From the NCBI GenBank assembly GCA_944472135.2, contig OX235263.1, forward strand, positions 34,587,379-34,651,378: a DNA stretch of 64,000 nt, written 5' to 3'. The notes under the pieces were generated by a model. The model searched no databases, was not told the DNA's origin, and saw only the letters and a program-made list of their open reading frames with translations. The position numbers and the translations under genes were made by a program. Below are positions 12,011-21,748 of the stretch, in pieces; within the stretch, counting starts at the first letter, position 1; each line of letters starts with the position of its first letter. This DNA comes from Trichobilharzia regenti (taxonomy: Eukaryota; Platyhelminthes; Trematoda; Strigeidida; Schistosomatidae).

Positions 12011-12219
12011 CTTTTTATTTTTTTTTATTTTATTTTTTATTTTTGATTACAGCTTGATTCCACACTGTATTTTTGGTACATGTATGGAATTTTCAGCGTG
12101 GATAACGGTGGCCCAAAATTGGCAGGCCGACCATAGATATCAGGTGTGCGTCGGCGAGGGCACGAACCCCGGATCATGTGCATGGTCGGCGAGAGTCCTA
12201 ACCACTGTGCCACCTACGC
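12011..12219 (-). mobile_element. tRNA-derived SINE, full-length-looking copy
   Basis: On the minus strand it starts at 12219 with a tRNA-like head. A box TGGCACAGTGG and B box GGTTCGTGCCC are close to the pol III consensus (TRGYNNARNNG, GGTTCGANNCC). A body and a tail follow, ending in a T/A-rich run (about 12011-12045). The tail block on the minus strand (CGCTGAAAATTCCATAC, then TGTACCA, then TGTGGAATCAAGCTGT) is strongly similar to the 3' end of the CR1-like LINE at 46427-46475. Head and tail define a tRNA-derived SINE that appears to share a 3' end with its LINE partner. Confidence 0.85.
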
Positions 12220-12254
12220 TTTAAGGGATCTGGATTAATTCCAATGTAGGTTTA

Positions 12255-12438
12255 TGTAGTAATTATTTGTAATCGTAGTATTAGTATTTCGAGATGACCG
12301 AATTACAAGAATCCAACCAAAACACAGAGAGGACGGAATTCAGGAATTTGTACTTAGCGGAATTATATTCAATTCATACAAGAAACATATTAATAATCAA
12401 CAGTTAGTATTTAAACAATACAGAGATAGAAATTGTCA
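12255..12438 (-). repeat. 3' LTR of the deleted LTR element
   Basis: 184 bp, nearly identical to 13892-14075 (a few substitutions, such as at the LTR terminus and near the middle). The small divergence implies a fairly recent insertion, although there is no flanking duplication to confirm it. Confidence 0.85.
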
Positions 12439-13338
12439 GTCACGACATCCACCACACGTCGAATATCTCCTTGCGTATTTGTAATGATGTCTCGGTTTGC
12501 TTGCAAGTAGCTGCGACCTTCTAACTGATTCTGTGATATTATTTTCATCACTATTATCTGGACTTATTTCTGAATTATCTACAAAATCAGGATTAGTAAC
12601 GGAGTCATTATAATCATAATCGGAACGACCTACCTCATTTATTCTCACTTGATCGAAGTGTCTGTTATGAACTGAATTATCTTCGATGTCTAATATCTTC
12701 ACCACTCGGTTTCCCATTTTTTGTAGTATGATACCAATACAAGGTCTATAATCATTCCCTCTGTAAAAATGTACATCAGAAGTCGTGGACATCAGATGCT
12801 TTTTGAGAATTCGAGACATGAATAGTTTTGCAGGACTTTCACGGGTACTTGTATGCTCTGCATTCAACAGACGTAGTCTATGCATATGCAGCGATTTCTC
12901 CATTTTAATCGGTTGCTCTCTCATCTCATTCAGGTCTTTTCGTGTTTTCGACAGTTCACATTGTAACTCGGCTACCACATTTTTGAAAACAGTTGACGCT
13001 TGAGTTACTGAACTTGTAGTGGAGGTTTTCATTGGATGAGATTGAGTATTTTGAAAAGTTGAAAGACACATTGACTCCATTTTACTAGACAGATTGGGAG
13101 AATCATAAGAATTCTGAGTAGCATAAGTATTCGAACTTCTGCAAACAGTCTTGATGTGTCCAACTTTACCACATTTATGACACTTAGCACCCCGAAAACG
13201 GCAAGTGCTCTGTACATGTAACTTTCCACACAAAAAACACGGTTTAATGTTTTTGATCTCTCTCTGCATTCTATTACCTGTGGACGACGGTTTGGATTGC
13301 TTTCCATGAACATTTGTATTTTCGACTTTGGAAAGCAT
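12436..13338 (-). CDS. Gag zinc-knuckle region fused to integrase C terminus (LTR element)
   Basis: 300-codon minus-strand frame. Residues about 33-66 hold a double zinc-knuckle-like region: CFLCGKLHVQSTC, then CHKCGKVGHIKTVC, the latter a classical CCHC knuckle (C-x2-C-x4-H-x4-C), diagnostic of retroelement Gag. About residue 165 onward the sequence changes to an integrase C-terminal type: ESPAKLFMSRILKKHL matches the P-A-x-L-hydrophobic-x-R-x-L-x-x-L block at the end of gypsy integrases. It is followed by a chromo-like or SH3-like tail with RHFDQVRIN. The two parts are in one open frame because the interior of pol was deleted. The product would be a Gag-integrase tail fusion; expression is unknown. 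Confidence 0.75.
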   Translation of the reverse strand: MLSKVENTNVHGKQSKPSSTGNRMQREIKNIKPCFLCGKLHVQSTCRFRGAKCHKCGKVGHIKTVCRSSNTYATQNSYDSPNLSSKMESMCLSTFQNTQSHPMKTSTTSSVTQASTVFKNVVAELQCELSKTRKDLNEMREQPIKMEKSLHMHRLRLLNAEHTSTRESPAKLFMSRILKKHLMSTTSDVHFYRGNDYRPCIGIILQKMGNRVVKILDIEDNSVHNRHFDQVRINEVGRSDYDYNDSVTNPDFVDNSEISPDNSDENNITESVRRSQLLASKPRHHYKYARRYSTCGGCRD

Positions 13339-13602
13339 GACATCAGATACTGACGTAGTGGGAGCAGAGTATTCACTGTTGATATCTTCATATGTGATGC
13401 ATAAATCTTTAGCAGTTTGAAAGGTACAAAAAGGAATCTGAAATTACTCTTTCTCTAACTTAGGAATATTGATTCCAGCAATTAGACGATCACGTAGTTG
13501 AGTATGCAGCTGATCTCCAAAGTTACACTTTGAAGCTTGTATTTGGAGTTGAAGAATGAAGTCTCTTATCTTCTGGTTGGGAGCACGAACCAGTTTATTG
13601 AA

Positions 13603-13878
13603 TTAAGCCCTCTCTCTGGTCTCAAATGTAGTTACATGAAAGTGATGTATCAGAAGTTCACGGAGCTTATCATATGGCAGAGAAATGGGTTTATCTGCAA
13701 GCGACAGAGTCTTTACTAGGCTATACGCATCTAGCCCAATAGCAGTAATAAAATGAGCTGGAATTTTGTCATCTTGAACGTTCTTCGAAATGCACCATGC
13801 ATCGAAGCATTCAAGGTAATCAGCAATTTCTCGCGGTGAACCATTTATAGGAAATTTCCCGAGGTTATTTAGTTCCAT
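13603..13878 (-). pseudogene. Gag N-terminal fragment of the LTR element
   Basis: Minus-strand frame starting at 13878, immediately after the 5' LTR and putative primer-binding site. It reads a gypsy Gag matrix/capsid-like sequence: PREIADYLECFDAWC, then AHFITAIGLDAYSLVKTL, a common retroelement Gag signature. A stop near 13603 separates it from the rest of Gag. After 13603 a Gag-like reading (a region matching an RAPNQKIRDFILQLQ-type block) continues at 13600-13440 with at least one stop. Gag is thus split by point mutations from the zinc-knuckle frame that follows. Confidence 0.75.
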
Positions 13879-13891
13879 CGCGACGCCAATT

Positions 13892-14075
13892 TGTTGTAAT
13901 TATTTGTAATCGTAGTATTAGTATTTCGAGATGACCGAATTACAAGAATCCAACCAAAACACAGAGAGGACGGAATTCAGGAATTTGTATTTAGCGGAAT
14001 TATATTCAATTCATATGAGAAACATATTAACAATCAACAGTTAGTATTTAAACAATACAAAGATAGAAATTGTCA
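13892..14075 (-). repeat. 5' LTR of the deleted LTR element
   Basis: Partner of 12255-12438, same length. On the minus strand it precedes the putative primer-binding site and the gag start. Confidence 0.85.
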
Positions 14076-14220
14076 ACCACCACAGTTTAGTCACAAGCTG
14101 ACGTATCGGTCAGAGAATCATTGGAATCCCCGCCATGCCACACTACACTACACTACACTACACACCAGCTGTTTCATGCTAGTTTGGGCCATTTCAGCAG
14201 TTCATACACACAAATCCCGG
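14076..14220 (-). mobile_element. Degenerate SM-alpha-like SINE 3' part with (ACACT)n expansion
   Basis: Minus-strand sequence resembles the ribozyme-to-tail region of the SM-alpha copy at 17663-17872: a CCCAAACTAG block followed by GAAACAGCTG, then ATTCCAATG and TTCTCT. The conserved hammerhead core is damaged (GAAATGGCCC replaces GAAGAGTCCC). A run of ACACT/ACTAC units (about 14139-14164) is inserted between core and tail. Confidence 0.5.
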
Positions 14221-15070
14221 CTACCTCATTTTACGAGGTATCGCTTCTCAGCATAGGCGGAAACGTATGTATGACGCTTTGACGTTTGAAACATTGGTTT
14301 CTGAGTCCGCGTCTCTCTGCGAGTATCATCTCTGACTGGGGTCTAAGACACATCCTGCCAACCCCCTCCCTGGAATGGGACGAAATCTGCGTCGTACTGC
14401 CAGCCAACATCAACCAAATAAACTCATGTTAATTTTCGGAGATCTTAGAGAAGTGCATAGTATGTGCCGACATATCAACAGAGATTTGGTAGTGGGTGGT
14501 TTTAATCCGATATAGATCAGTTTACAGGAGATGCATAAGCAGCTTCAATAAAATGACAGCTTTGATTAAACATTCGTATTAAATATTAGTAGGAATCGAT
14601 TTCTTTTAAAATCAATCAGTTAATCCATGAACTGACCAAGGTGAGTCAAACAGTCACTTATCACACTATAAGTCACCAACTTCAAAGTTTAACGTCACTA
14701 ATCTCTGATTGGAAAGTCATTGGAAACTATTCACACGTTACCACTCAGTAATCACTGACAAGTAAAATCACCTGCAATTTATCGATGGAGACAAGAAAAT
14801 AAGGTGGAGATTGTTTGAAATCGAAATTATAGATATAGATGGTGACTACTATTCATTTCTTCTAACACGATCCAAATCTATTGGCTTGAACAGTCGATTG
14901 TTATTTGGTGAACCATTGCCCTCGATTCCGTCTACACCCACATCAACCTTGGAGCAACGGGAGAGGGATCCTGGCGACTGAGTTCTAAATAACTAAATCC
15001 TGACAAATTGATTTAGAAAACAAATTTCGTATCTCACGATGAATGAGAAAGCAAAACGATATTGGTTTCA
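14221..15070. other. No recognisable gene
   Basis: No motif recognised. The 14230-14410 open frame on the minus strand has no family signature. Confidence 0.4.
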
Positions 15071-15375
15071 CTCACATTCGACTGTTTGAAGTGACATTGA
15101 TAGCTTAATCAAAGTAGTGAATATTAAACTGGAATTTACAAATCTCAGAGTTCTCCTCAAAACATTTAATGTGGGTGGCATTGTAGAACAGTCTTGTTCA
15201 CACAAAAGACAGAATTCTGATTTGATGCAGTATACATCGGAAAAACCTCTCGAGAAATCGAAGTCAAAGGAAATAAACACCATATTGCTTCCATCGGACC
15301 ACTGAGAAATCTGGTGGAACTAGAAAAGCTTGAAATGTTGTCAGCCATAGATGTCTACATGCTATAAAATCAGAC
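15071..15375 (+). pseudogene. Penelope-like GIY-YIG fragment, copy 3
   Basis: In one plus frame around 15230-15360 the translation reads VYIGKTSREIEVKGNKHHIAS; YIG lies at 15233-15241 and T-x-R follows as in Penelope endonucleases. The upstream frame at 15117-15200 (a FTNLRVLLKTF-like block) fits the region before the GIY core, but it is in another frame. No RT is visible. The family differs from the 41 kb copy (YIGKTSRE against YIGQISRT). Confidence 0.5.
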
Positions 15376-15828
15376 CACAAAACTGATTTCCATAATACTG
15401 AAATCATTTAGATAAATTTCAGAGATCAAAAGAAACCTCTCATATCAGATGCACATCACATTCTTCGAATGGAATCAGCACTGTCTGAATGGAAATGTAG
15501 GACTCAGACATAATGTGACCTGTTCCTAACACACGACTCGCCACTCACGATTCCTAGTTGACTGTAAGTTATTGGAGATACTACTCGACTCGACTCTAGT
15601 CTGAGTTTCGCTTTCACATCTAATATGGATGATCGTGTAGACCATGTCTTTTCATATGAACTGCATTCATTCAGTAGCTATCCGAGGGGAGTTGAATGAC
15701 TTCGAAAACGTCTTGAATGAAAAGTGTTTCAAATTATTTGAGCTTCTGGAAAACCACTTAAATAAATAGATAAATAAATAAATGAATAAATATCCGAGTA
15801 ATGAGTATTTCTTTTATTAATTGATGTC
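15376..15828. other. No recognisable gene; AAAT-rich run at about 15760-15795
   Basis: Contains an (AAAT)n-like run (about 15760-15795). It may be the tail of a retroelement but no body is recognisable. Confidence 0.4.
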
Positions 15829-16035
15829 TTGAATGACTTCAGGCTAGACGATGGTGATGATGAGTTATTGTCACCTGGTGAGAAACATTGGAGTCCAGGA
15901 GGTATTCTGTAGCTGCTTCCTCCCAGTCTGGGATTCTTCATCAGTATCCACCCATGATATTATCAAAGGTGGAACCCAGAAGCTGCAGGTTACAGGGGTC
16001 GTGACGATTCATTGCATTCCATTGAATCTCTCCAG
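15829..16035 (-). mobile_element. Degenerate SM-alpha-like SINE with hammerhead-like block
   Basis: The minus strand contains TACTGATGAAGAATCCCAG followed by ACTGGGAGGAAGCAGCT at about 15945-15905. This aligns with the hammerhead region of the 17.7 kb SM-alpha copy (TACTGACGAAGAGTCCCAA, then ACTAGGACGAAACAGCT). The 5' side (about 16000-15960) has a GGGTTCCACC block in the B-box position. Many substitutions; not expected to be active. Confidence 0.5.
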
Positions 16036-16059
16036 TGGACTGTGTATTTGTCATCTGCA

Positions 16060-16870
16060 TACAGAAGAAGCGATTGGCCTTAAAACTTTATCCCGTCATT
16101 TCGTATGTTTGTATGTAATTGCATGTAGTGAGTGGTATAGGTGAAGTGTTCTCCACATTTCTCACCTTATTCGGGTCATGTTATCTAGATTTCTCTGGGC
16201 TTTTGTGCTCCACCAGTCTAAATCTCCCCATTCTACTATTCCCACCTATGTATTCGATGTGACAATCATTTCAGCAGGGCATTAGATACAACGTAATAGA
16301 ATTTCCTTGTTTATCTGGCTCCATATGACCCGTCAACTGACAAAGCTTGTTTCTCATTGAGTTTGTGAGTTTGAATGCCAGCCACTTCTATCCCAACATT
16401 GTAAGCTATTCTCCGTCAGTTTTCCGAGATTCCCTGTTTCTATGAGTGTACTAATGATGACTTAAATTTCTTATTGTTGGTGTTGTCATCATTTTGTGCA
16501 TGTTTGTCATGCACATCCTCATTATTAATATTATTATTACCGTTATTATGGTTGTTGATATTACTATCATTATTGGTATTCTTATTGTTGTTGCAATTAT
16601 CTCTATCTCTGTCACCATCATTATCAATCATTGTTATCAACTTTATTCCTTTCACATTTTCATGCACACTTCTCGATGAATTTGTCCGGTTAATTATCAC
16701 GTTTTAAGGCTTCTCTTATACAGCTGACTTCCTGTCTCAGGTTTTCTTTTAGCACCACATCAAATTGTTTATGCTGTATTTCTTATACATTTCACCAATC
16801 CCATTCTGGTAAACTAACACAGGCTGGGATGATCCGAAATCCAAATATCGGTTCACATATCCAGTGAATC
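16060..16870 (-). pseudogene. Penelope-like element remnant, copy 4 (same family as copy at 41 kb)
   Basis: Read on the minus strand this segment follows the 41040-41950 remnant block by block: a late-RT block near 16860-16780, an asparagine/aspartate-rich linker (16660-16500, visible as an NNN/DND-rich frame), then the GIY-YIG region with the YIG codons at about 16244-16252. The N/D-rich linker is what produces the ATT-rich plus-strand sequence at 16500-16600. Stops occur in every frame. Confidence 0.65.
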
Positions 16871-17650
16871 AGCTGAAAATGCGTGTAACGGAAATGACTG
16901 AACATCTGACGAGGCCATCTGTGAAATTCGACTACTCTTACGATGAATACGAAGGAATAAATTAAACGATAGGCTGAAAGTTTCGAAGTTGTTTCGTTGC
17001 CTAGTTATAATTGATATGATTATGGACAATGATAAACTGTGTTCAAAACGTCATCCAGTGAACAATAGTGTTTCACTGTGTGATTTAAGAGACGATCTAA
17101 GAGACGAATCAATACGGAATAACGTACTACCACATCGACGAAGTTTTACACACATACTAATAATAGTTATGACTAATTTGATGTACTCCCGAATGCATTA
17201 GCTCTTCACAGACATTAGGAATCTGTGTAATTCTCATTGCAGCACCTATCCACTACGTGTCTATCTGAAGATTTGTGTTTTGCATAATCATGCTGGTTTT
17301 CATCATCCATTCTATCCGTAATCGCTCCAGTTTTCATCTTTGCTGTCAATCAATAGAATGATTGATTATGATTAATCGATATGCAATTCATGTGCATAAT
17401 TTTATCATCTTGTTGACGAATCATCCCTGTGATTGCTTTATAGTTGATACTTATTGTCGACTGAACTCAACTCAGCTGGACTGAACGTTTAAGTTATGTT
17501 GCTAGATGACTGACGAACTAAAATAAATGTGTCCAAATACTAGTTCATCGATCATTATCCTGCGTCTCAGTAATATATGCCGGTTACCCCAGTCAACATT
17601 GTCAGATAGCTAGCGGTCGCGCTATGTCGTGAATTGGCAGAAGTTAGATT
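16871..17650. other. No recognisable gene
   Basis: No supported features; may contain the upstream part of the minus-strand Penelope remnant. Confidence 0.4.
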
Positions 17651-17662
17651 TCAAGGACCATT

Positions 17663-17872
17663 GGATCGGGTCCCAGTGGCTTAATGGTATATGAGCTCAC
17701 ATTGTAACCGGAAGGTCCTGAGTTCGAATCCCGGTGGGTGCGTACTGACGAAGAGTCCCAAACTAGGACGAAACAGCTGTCCAGTACTCACAGGTTTTCC
17801 AATGGTTCTCTAACTAATGTCAACTCATGATGAAATCCTGAAACCAATCAAATCCCTACAAATCAACACTTG
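17663..17872 (+). mobile_element. SM-alpha-type SINE (tRNA-like head, hammerhead motif, tail)
   Basis: Begins with a tRNA-like head: A box TGGCTTAATGG (17677-17687) and B box GAGTTCGAATCCC (17720-17732), good pol III promoter matches. Downstream is a hammerhead-ribozyme-like motif (17741-17786) and then a tail from 'ggttttccaatgg' to about 17872. The order head, ribozyme, tail is that of the schistosome SM-alpha retroposons, whose transcripts are known to self-cleave through a hammerhead. A possible target duplication (TGAATTG-CAG-like) lies at 17627-17637 and 17870-17881. This is the best copy in the window for organism identification. Confidence 0.85.
17741..17786 (+). ncRNA. Hammerhead ribozyme motif (core altered)
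   Basis: Core strand CTGACGA at 17745-17751 matches the CUGANGA consensus. A GTCC/GGAC helix II follows (17755-17758 with 17766-17769), then GAAAC (17770-17774) and a GTC cleavage-type triplet near 17779. There are three extra bases (AGA, 17752-17754) between CUGANGA and helix II that canonical hammerheads lack, and the outer helix pairing (GTACTG with CAGTAC) overlaps the core. It is an SM-alpha-derived hammerhead, probably impaired; activity is untested. Confidence 0.65.
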
Positions 17873-17879
17873 AATTGTC

Positions 17880-18590
17880 AGATAAGCTGAATTCCATTTC
17901 AGTTGATTCGATTCAATTCCATTCCGTTCCATTCTACTTCATTTCATTCCATTACGTGTTCACTAAGTCTTTCAAAAATGCACTGCCTTCGAGTTTTTGT
18001 ACAGTTTAGTGGAAAATCAAAGGAGTCAGTGATTCAAAGAAGAATCTCCTTTCTCAACGAATTCATCATCAGGCTGTACAATCATGTGAATGTGATTTCC
18101 CAATTAATAATAATAGTGTAAATCATTTATGTATACATTTTTCTGATTGCTTTACATTCCGAGTGGAAGATAGGGTTTGAAGCTAGAGCTATGAAGTTTC
18201 TGTAGCAGTGGTGTTTAATTTTACGCGATTCAGTTGTCATCCAACACAACCTGTTGATTTCTTCGAAATATTTCCTCGAGGCTTCCACATCACGACATCA
18301 TGACAATCAGGTATCACTCAGACAGACACCATCCAAACACTTTGTTGATTCCTCTCTTCCACTTCCTTCTTCTTCTTGTTCCTTCTCCTCCTCTTCATCG
18401 CTATCCACTTCATCCTCCTTCCTGGCGTACTCCTCACACCACGCACACTTTTGTCACCTTGTCAAGGAAGGACACTGAAAGGAGTTGACTTCCGCGGTGA
18501 GTTGTGTATCGCCAGACTAACTCGCTACTACTCTTGTCGACAGACTGTTCAGCTGATTGATGCAAGGTATTGATTGACAGAAGTCGTCTT
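17880..18590. other. No recognisable gene; pyrimidine-rich runs
   Basis: Contains an ATTCC-like run (about 17905-17960) and a TCC/CTT-rich run (18355-18425). No gene was recognised. Confidence 0.45.
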
Positions 18591-19042
18591 GTTTCACTCC
18601 GACCAGCCTCTTTATACACAACTCTCTGGTTCTAACTCGTCAAGTCAGACTGCAAGCAATAATCATGAGATACTTTGTGCTCAGACGACTCGGTGGAAAA
18701 GCTCATCAATCCCTGATTCACCACCACGCACCACAATTCATGAGGAATGTGTCAGTCAGCAGGATAATCATATAATGTGAGATGGTGAATACATCAGTTT
18801 CTTCGAATAATCCCATCATTCATATGTATGTGTGTATGTTGTCGTTAGTAATTCTGTCAACTTTTGATTTCACATTCATATTTTCGTTGACATCATCCTG
18901 AATGTGAATATCAAGGCAGTTGTGTAATTGCATTTTTGCCTTACCTCAATTACTGTATTATGTAGAGGGCGAATGATATTCGATATTGTTTTGAATGGTG
19001 AGAATTCCATATTGCATCAAATGTACTGTTTGGAATGAAGCC
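18580..19042 (+). pseudogene. CR1-like LINE C-terminal and 3'-UTR fragment
   Basis: Plus frame 18574-18780 includes FHSDQPLYTQL, then NHEILCAQTTRWKSSSIPD. This aligns with the C terminus of the LINE at 44805-46166 (HPLYTHL, then RLYARTTKYKNSTIPY). The following 250 bp end in 'tactgtttggaatgaag' (19022-19038), corresponding to the LINE 3' terminus. The N-terminal part is absent. Its partner is at 10040-10510 on the other arm. Confidence 0.7.
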
Positions 19043-20621
19043 ACCATGACTTTTATTTATAATAATATCTGATTTTCTACCTCTCTACGTCTATTGCTTT
19101 AACCTCCGTACCGACTCCGCTATTGCAAGTCAAGCCAATGACCACGCAATAGCTACTGCAGGTTTGACTATTCCGCTGGTGACAAAATAGCCAATGACTT
19201 CACACCACTTAGATACCAGAACGCTATTATCAAGGACATTTCACTTAGAGGCCTCCTCACCGGCCTTAAGAATGGCGAGATTCCGACTACCAATCCACTA
19301 CCCACTGAACACTGTTCTCACCTTGGGGACCATGCAGTGCTCTCCCTATGACAAGGTTGAGGATTGCCAAGCTACCTACAGCCATCCGTTAGCCGAGAAT
19401 CGCTCATACCCCAACCCTCTGGATTTTATGACTCTCTGTGACCACCCAGAGCCCACCTGGTCTTAATTCTCCCTCTATCTATGTTGTCATCCACCTTGTT
19501 GGTCCCGTCCACTTTCCAATCCCTTTCCAAAGTATTTCTTCTTGCTGTCCATAGTTACCTCAGCGTATTGCTGGTTCAGTCGGAAAGTGTTAGCAAGCCA
19601 CGTCAGTCATGTGTATTTGATTTCGTGACAACGCACTTATTAACCTCAATAACCAGGTGGTAAGCCTGTTAAAGGCGGAGGTTCAGGACTGGCATGAGAC
19701 TAGCAACGTCATTTCGTAGAAATGACTGACTGCACTGCTACTGAATACTTCCAACTCAACGCTTGAAGACCTGTGTCCCACTAGGAAAGCGATGGAGTGA
19801 AAAACCTGATATCACATTATGGCTGGACTTCACAGAATTCAGTCAGTTCCTTCACTACCGAAGAATCTTCTCTACTTTCCATGAATATGAATATGGCAGA
19901 AATTCAGTTGATGATACGACTACGGACGTGGTAGACACATGACATTAGCTACTCATTAGTTCCTAATTAGCGTATCTATCATACATAGTCTTGCAACAGA
20001 CCACGACGCATGCATGAGTCTCAATGTCGCACAGATGAGGTCTGGGTGAGGCGGATATCACTCCTATCACTGGTGGGATAACGGTTAATTCCAAGATGTA
20101 GTTTCACGTTGTTGACAAGTTTCAGTAAGCACGGAACTTAGGTGTATCCAAGACGGTCAAAATAATTCGAATTATGACACCAAATCATCTTGACCAAACA
20201 ACCATGTCACACAGATCGCGAATCCAGGTGTCAGTTTTGCTTCAAGGGATCTTCTGATCCTCCTATTTGAAACATTTACTCATACATATAGACGTCATTT
20301 TCTACATGTCTGCCTATTTGTATTTCTCTCAGTGTTTCACATCCTTGAAACCTATTCACTTCACTGTTCCAGAGGACGTAGCTGCTATTATCCTCAAGAA
20401 GTGTGTCGACATTTTAAGTTGTCCCCTTACTGGTATCTTCAGTGATCTGTTTTCAATGAACATTGTGCCTGCTCCGTGGAAAGACATTAAAATAGTTCCT
20501 GTTTCTAGAGCATCAAGTGGAGCGAGTGCAAGATTAAACTCGTTGGCAGTACTTCATCCTTTTAAAATAATGCAAAAACTGATCACACTCAATCCTGAAC
20601 CTTCTTTCAAGGCTTTTAATG
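18590..20621. repeat. Inverted repeat 2, right arm
   Basis: Reverse complement of the 8382-10520 arm. The outer end (20621) corresponds to the junction with the SINE at 8381. The inner end is near 18590, where the two arms diverge after a shared 'tccactccgaccagcctc'-type block. Arms differ by two large indels, noted with the left arm. Confidence 0.85.
19043..19490. other. Arm-specific GC-richer segment of unknown origin
   Basis: About 430 bp with no counterpart in the left arm, where the homologous sequence is joined directly after a short bridging stretch. Base composition is visibly less AT-rich than the surroundings. A 90-codon plus frame (19194-19466) exists but has no recognised motif. 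It could be an inserted foreign element piece or an original segment deleted from the left arm. Confidence 0.5.
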
Positions 20622-21300
20622 ACACTAATCAATTTTCTCATCGTCATTGTAGGTGTAGTTTAGATTTGAATGTCCTCTTATATCGTGATATTGTCTCTAG
20701 CTTAGACAGAGGTGCCATGTGTGTTAGGTGTTCCAACCTAGATTACACCTCTTTCTTTGACTCCAAACCCAGGCCTCTTTTAATAAACAAGCTTGTTGCG
20801 ACAAAAGCGGAGTGTTGGCCTAATAAGTGGTTGCATTTCTATTTTTATGACAGAAAGCAGTACAGCTTTTACAATGGGATGTCCTCCACTGCTTCACTTA
20901 CTTTAGCTGGTGGTCCTCAAGGAACTTTTCTTTCTATTTTTCTGTTTTCCTTCTTCTTACACGACTTGCCCAATCTGATTAAGACAATTTTGTTAAGTAT
21001 GCCAAAGATCATGCTCTCTCGTTCAACGCTCTACGTTGAGAAGTTAAGATGACCTGGTATCATTCAGTCTCTACTCTCACAGTTCGTTGATTCTTGTATT
21101 CTGCCTATTTTTCCTTATTGCTCCTCCTGAATCCTTCCCGGGCTACTTAAGAAAGACTTTGTTAAACTGCGAAAGGCAATAAAAGCTGTCAGTAGGGCAG
21201 CTGGATTGTTGCTAAACCAACTCGTTATTACAGTTGTAGACCGACAGAAGGACTGCTGCAAGAGATTTACAAATATTATCTTTTCATATCTCGCCAATTC
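20333..21300 (+). pseudogene. CR1-like LINE reverse transcriptase fragment with internal deletion
   Basis: Plus-strand RT sequence: LKPIHFTVPEDVAAIIL, then PAPWKDIKIVPV, NQFSHRHCRCSLD, LDYTSFFDS and a LAGGPQGT block, all matching RT motifs of the LINE at 44.8-46.2 kb. Where YADD should be, a shifted frame reads FVKYAKDHALS (about 20986-21020), so the first catalytic aspartate is lost. Sequence then jumps to the late RT region (LLSQFVDSCILPIF, about 21070), omitting roughly 100 residues. The last part (to 21300) reads GLLKKDFVKLRKAIKAVSRA and VVDRQKDCCK. A dead copy. Confidence 0.85.
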
Positions 21301-21640
21301 ATATTCTTACCAAAATACTGTTTACAAAAGTTATTAGTATTTTTATGGAATCAGATTGATAAAAAGTTGAAGGCAGTCAAACTTTATAAAATGCTTTGTT
21401 GTCAAATAAAAATACGTAATGTTAATTTCAGTTCTGAGGAGAAAAGTTAACGCTAGCTCTAAGCATAAATGACGCAAACGAAAGAGCTCAGTAAATGAAC
21501 ATATTGACCCTGATCAACCAATTAGATGAGCCAGCACTAAAAACGCGGAAGTATTGAAGCATTACATGAACTACGTTGCAAATTACTTCAAGTGATAGTA
21601 TTCGATATAATAATGTATGGTCAATAGGCTTGTAGGAAGC
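21301..21640. other. No recognisable gene; approaches the large palindrome
   Basis: No motif seen. Whether this stretch is also mirrored cannot be judged because the right arm runs off the window. Confidence 0.4.
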
Positions 21641-21748
21641 TTGCAGATGTGGAAGAGCAATATCATTACAGAGGTATACAGCTGCCGTTGGTGGATATCT
21701 GTCATTACACAAAAATCTGTCTGAGTAGATATATCGTTCCCTTTGCAG

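Larger units (their letters stand above)
12255..14075 (-). mobile_element. Internally deleted gypsy-type LTR retrotransposon
   Basis: Two direct repeats of equal length (184 bp; 12255-12438 and 13892-14075) flank about 1.45 kb of internal sequence. Each repeat starts TG and ends CA on both strands. On the minus strand the 5' LTR is followed within a few bases by TGGCGTCGCG, a plausible tRNA primer-binding site, then a gag start. The interior holds gag and the integrase C terminus only; protease, RT, RNase H and most of integrase are missing. No matching target-site duplication is visible at the outer ends. It would need proteins in trans to move. Confidence 0.85.

Noticed and set aside
16474..16707. 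Hydrophobic frames resembling membrane proteins at 16.5-16.7 kb
   Set aside because: They are antisense shadows of the Asn/Asp-rich linker of a Penelope remnant (AAT/GAT repeats read on the other strand).
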